Below are positions 61,074-64,000 of a stretch of DNA of 64,000 bases, piece after piece (within the stretch, counting starts at the first letter, position 1; each line of letters starts with the position of its first letter). The translations under genes and the position numbers were made by a program. The stretch is from Rhodopseudomonas pentothenatexigens. GTDB taxonomy: Bacteria > Pseudomonadota > Alphaproteobacteria > Rhizobiales > Xanthobacteraceae. Below the pieces are notes generated by a model that had not been told where the DNA came from, did not search any database, and was given only the letters and a program-made list of their open reading frames with translations. The stretch is from NCBI RefSeq assembly GCF_900218015.1, contig NZ_UFQQ01000004.1:1-64000 (forward strand), given 5' to 3'.

Positions 61074-63875
61074 TCACGCCGCCGGCTTCTGTTCGGCGTC
61101 GCCGTTGGCGAGCAGGTGCACCAGCGCACGCTTGATCGCCGCCTGCCGGGTCGGGGCGGTGATCTGCGCACCTAACAAATCGGTCACGTAGAACACGTCG
61201 CGGGCGCGTTCGCCGAAGGTCGCGACATGCGCCGAGGCGATGTTGAGGTTGAGCTTCGAAATCGCGGTCGTGAGCTGATACAAAAGGCCGGGGCGGTCGA
61301 GGCCGCTGACTTCGATCACGGTGTAGCGGTCCGACCAGTTGTTGTTGATCTCGACTTCGGGCTCGACCACGAAGGCGCGCAGCTTGGCCTTGCTGCCGCT
61401 GGTGGCGCGGCGGGCCACCGCTTCGGGCAACCGCAGCTTGCCTTCCAGCACTTCTTCGATGGTTTCGCCGATCCGGGTGGCCCGGCGGCCTTCGTCCTCG
61501 TCGCGGTCGTATTCGCGGCTGATCGAGATGGTGTCGAGCGCGCGGCCGTCGGTGGTGGTGTAGATCTGAGCGTCGACGATGTTGGCGCCGGCGGACGCGC
61601 AGGCGCCGGCGATCACCGACAGCAGCCACGGATGGTCGACGGCGAGGATCGTCAGCTCGGTGACGCCTCTGGCTTCGTCGAAGCCGACATTGATCGCGAG
61701 CTTGTGGCCGGCCTGTTCGGAGGCGCGCAGGAACCGGGCGTGGCGGATCTTGCGCTGCAGGTCGACCTTCAGCCAATACGCCGGGTAGTGCCGCGCCACA
61801 TAGGCGTTGAGTTCCGCCTCCGACCATTCGGTGAAAGCGGCGCGGAATTCGGCCTGGGCGGCGCGGATCCGCTCGGCGCGGTTCACTTCCGAGAAGCCCC
61901 CGGTCAGCACCGGCTCGGTCTCGTAGTACAAGGTGCGGATCAGCTGCGCCTTCCAGCCGTTCCACACCCCCGGACCGACGCCGCGGATGTCTGCGGTGGT
62001 GAGGATGGTAAGCAGCTTCATCTGCTCCACGGTCTCGACCACCGCGGCGAAGTTCTCGATGGTCTTGCGGTCGGACAGATCGCGCGACTGCGCCACCGTC
62101 GACATCACGAGATGCTGCTCGATCAGCCACGCCACCAGCTCGGTGTCGGCGGCGCTGAATCCGAATCGTGGGCACAGCCGCCGCGCCACCTTGGCGCCGG
62201 CGGTGGAGTGATCCTCGGGCTGGCCCTTGGCGATGTCGTGCAGCAGCACCGCGACGTACAGCACCGCGCGATGATCGGGGCGGATCTTGCGCATCAGTTC
62301 GGACGACAGCATGAACTCGTCGTTGCCGCCGCGCTCGATCTCCTGAAGATTGCCGACGCAGCGCAGCAGGTGCTCGTCCACCGTGTAGCTGTGGTACATG
62401 TTGAACTGCATCATCGACACGATGCGGCCGAAGGCGCGGATGAAGCGGCCGAGCACGCCGGTCTCGTTCATTCGCCGCAGCACCGGCTCGGCGTTGTCGG
62501 AGGTCAGGATCTCGACGAACAGCCGGTTGGCTTCGGGATTGTCGCGGAGCTGCGGCGTGATCAGCGACAGCGAGCGCGTCACGATCCGCATCGCGTCGGG
62601 GTGGAAGGCGAGGCTGTTCTTCTGCGCCAGCCGGAAAATCCGGATGAGATTGACCGGATCGTGCTTGAACACGTCCGGCACCGCCAGATTGATTCGGTTG
62701 TTGTCGATGACGAAGTCGTCGCTCTCCGGCACCCGGCGGCGCTTGGCGGCGGGCCGCAGCCGCGCCATCATCCGGGTCAGCGCCGGCGCCGCCTTGGCCT
62801 GCTGATCCTCCAGCTTGGCGCACAGGATCGCGGTCAGGTTGCCGACTTCCTTGGCGATCAGGAAGTAGTGCTTCATGAAGCGCTCGACGTCCTGCATCCC
62901 CGGATGCGAGGTGTAGCCGAGCCGCACCCCGATCTCGCGCTGCAGGTCGAACGACAGCCGGTCTTCGGCGCGCTTGGTCACGAAGTGGATGTTGCAGCGG
63001 ACCGACCACAGGAAGTCTTCGCAGCGGCGGAAGGTCCGGAGTTCGGCGGGATCGAACACGCCGCGCTCCGACAGCTCGCTGGTCTCGCGCACCCGGTAGA
63101 CGTATTTGGCGATCCAGAACAGCGTGTGCAGGTCGCGCAGCCCGCCTTTGCCGTCCTTGACGTTGGGCTCGACCAGATAGCGCGACTGGCCGGAGCGGCG
63201 GTGGCGCTCCTCGCGCTCGGCCAGCTTGGCGGCGACGAATTCGGCCGCAGTGCCCTCGACCACGTCCTTGTCGAAGCGCTCGACCAGCTCGGCGTACAGC
63301 GCCTCGTCGCCGGCCAGGAACCGCGTCTCCAGGATCGCGGTGCGGATCGTCATGTCGGCGCGCGCCTGGCGGATGCACTCGTCGACCGAACGGGTGGCGT
63401 GGCCGACCTTCAGGCCGATGTCCCACAGACAGTACAGGATGACTTCGGCGACCTGCTCGCCCCAGGCGGTCTGCTTGTAGGGCAGGATGAACAAGAGATC
63501 GATGTCGCTCTCCGGCGCCATCAGGCCGCGGCCGTAGCCGCCGGTCGCCACCACCGTCATGCGTTCGGAGCTGGATGGCGTCGGGGAGTTGTAAAGGTAC
63601 TCAGTTGCGGCGTTGAACAGTAGCCGGATGATCGTGTCCTGGACGAAACACAGTCGCTCGGCGCAGCGCCGGCCGTGGCGATCGCGCAGCAACTGCGCCT
63701 CGGCCTCGGCGCGGGCTTTCGCCAGTTCCGCCTTCATCAGCATTGCCAACGCAGTGCGGAACGCCGCGTCGTTGCCGGCGTGTTTCTCGGCCAGCGCGGC
63801 GATCTCGGCGGCGACCCGGGCGCTGTCGAAACGCTCGTCGGCGGCGGGGCGGGAAGGTGACACGACTTTGTCCAT
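61074..63875 (-). CDS. glnD: Bifunctional PII uridylyltransferase/uridylyl-removing enzyme
   Basis: A 933-residue nitrogen sensor that uridylylates PII proteins when glutamine is low and removes UMP when it is high. The nucleotidyltransferase core TVVATGGYGRGLMAPESDIDLLFI (about 105-128) has the GG and DxD metal residues. The HD domain VLYVAVLLHDIAKGQPEDHSTAG (about 480-502) removes UMP. Two C-terminal ACT domains (about 730-800 and 840-915; DHPWLLSVIAGACASAGANIVDAQIYTT and GLDRPGLLYQLTTAISKLNLNIASAHVATFGERARDVFYVTD) sense glutamine. ATG 63875 has GGAAA before it. It indirectly controls nitrogen fixation. Confidence 0.96.
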   Translation of the reverse strand: MDKVVSPSRPAADERFDSARVAAEIAALAEKHAGNDAAFRTALAMLMKAELAKARAEAEAQLLRDRHGRRCAERLCFVQDTIIRLLFNAATEYLYNSPTPSSSERMTVVATGGYGRGLMAPESDIDLLFILPYKQTAWGEQVAEVILYCLWDIGLKVGHATRSVDECIRQARADMTIRTAILETRFLAGDEALYAELVERFDKDVVEGTAAEFVAAKLAEREERHRRSGQSRYLVEPNVKDGKGGLRDLHTLFWIAKYVYRVRETSELSERGVFDPAELRTFRRCEDFLWSVRCNIHFVTKRAEDRLSFDLQREIGVRLGYTSHPGMQDVERFMKHYFLIAKEVGNLTAILCAKLEDQQAKAAPALTRMMARLRPAAKRRRVPESDDFVIDNNRINLAVPDVFKHDPVNLIRIFRLAQKNSLAFHPDAMRIVTRSLSLITPQLRDNPEANRLFVEILTSDNAEPVLRRMNETGVLGRFIRAFGRIVSMMQFNMYHSYTVDEHLLRCVGNLQEIERGGNDEFMLSSELMRKIRPDHRAVLYVAVLLHDIAKGQPEDHSTAGAKVARRLCPRFGFSAADTELVAWLIEQHLVMSTVAQSRDLSDRKTIENFAAVVETVEQMKLLTILTTADIRGVGPGVWNGWKAQLIRTLYYETEPVLTGGFSEVNRAERIRAAQAEFRAAFTEWSEAELNAYVARHYPAYWLKVDLQRKIRHARFLRASEQAGHKLAINVGFDEARGVTELTILAVDHPWLLSVIAGACASAGANIVDAQIYTTTDGRALDTISISREYDRDEDEGRRATRIGETIEEVLEGKLRLPEAVARRATSGSKAKLRAFVVEPEVEINNNWSDRYTVIEVSGLDRPGLLYQLTTAISKLNLNIASAHVATFGERARDVFYVTDLLGAQITAPTRQAAIKRALVHLLANGDAEQKPAA

Positions 63876-64000
63876 AGCTGTTTCCGGATATCGGACGGCA
63901 CCGCTGCTGTCACGGAATTCCGCGTGCGGGCGAGCGGCGGCACCACCCGGCCCCGCCAGCATAGGCGCCTGCAACGGATTGTGACGATGGGATTTTCGTC

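Overview
The window is 64 kb of high-GC chromosomal DNA. Gene content, protein sequences and repeat families point to a purple non-sulfur alphaproteobacterium of the Nitrobacteraceae, most likely Rhodopseudomonas (R. palustris group) or a close Bradyrhizobium relative. The supporting features are a Rhizobiales-type porin, a RegB/RegA redox two-component pair, an RpoE/ChrR (ECF11-type) sigma/anti-sigma pair, an intracellular PHB depolymerase with a cysteine nucleophile, MmcB, GlnD, and several dispersed palindromic repeats. I see no prophage, insertion sequence, CRISPR array, rRNA or integrated island. There is one tRNA. Protein-coding density is high and about 57 genes are called.

Layout. 0-8.4 kb: truncated porin, MarR regulator, an alpha/beta hydrolase with an altered nucleophile motif, tRNA-Leu(CAA), DsbB-like protein, AbrB-type membrane protein, a small secreted protein, a CidA/CidB (LrgA/LrgB) pair, an esterase. 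8.5-13.6 kb: chemoreceptor, AI-2E-family permease, then the rpoE-chrR operon next to a 33-codon membrane peptide. Both flanks carry TGATCC-N18 promoter-like elements. 13.6-18 kb: a LysR gene translationally coupled to a methyltransferase, divergent from a dicarboxylate-type symporter gene that leads into ureidoglycine aminohydrolase (allE) and ureidoglycolate lyase (allA). This looks like a ureide-catabolic locus. 18-27 kb: HNH endonuclease (TTG start), cysK, purC, pirin, malonyl-CoA decarboxylase, a PAS-only protein, MmgE/PrpD, FUSC and DUF2269 proteins. 27.6-31 kb: YARHG protein, a candidate structured RNA/riboswitch-like leader ending in a terminator, a PHB-depolymerase-family esterase, a DUF1236 protein, an AraC regulator. 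31-39 kb: metallo-beta-lactamase-fold hydrolase, VWA protein, MmcB, regA and regB, an ABC exporter pair, phaZ. 39-45.7 kb: YgjP-type metalloprotease, PBP1A, small hypothetical genes, a branched-chain-amino-acid-type binding protein, DUF1304 and DUF1330 proteins. 45.7-64 kb: hybrid sensor kinase, Tex, BCCT transporter, chromate transporter with an overlapping SDR gene, APC transporter, TetR with divergent AidB-type acyl-CoA dehydrogenase, CtpA protease, GlnD.

The regulatory picture is of a metabolically versatile phototroph. RegBA handles redox control, RpoE-ChrR probably singlet-oxygen/oxidative stress, and GlnD nitrogen status. The most interesting unexplained items are the structured RNA before the 28.2 kb esterase, the 33-residue peptide with its own RpoE-like promoter, the transporter in the allE-allA operon, and the hydrolase whose nucleophile elbow reads SDGSP instead of GxSxG. 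No search could be run: family assignments rest on recognised motifs, and all promoter and RNA calls are predictions.
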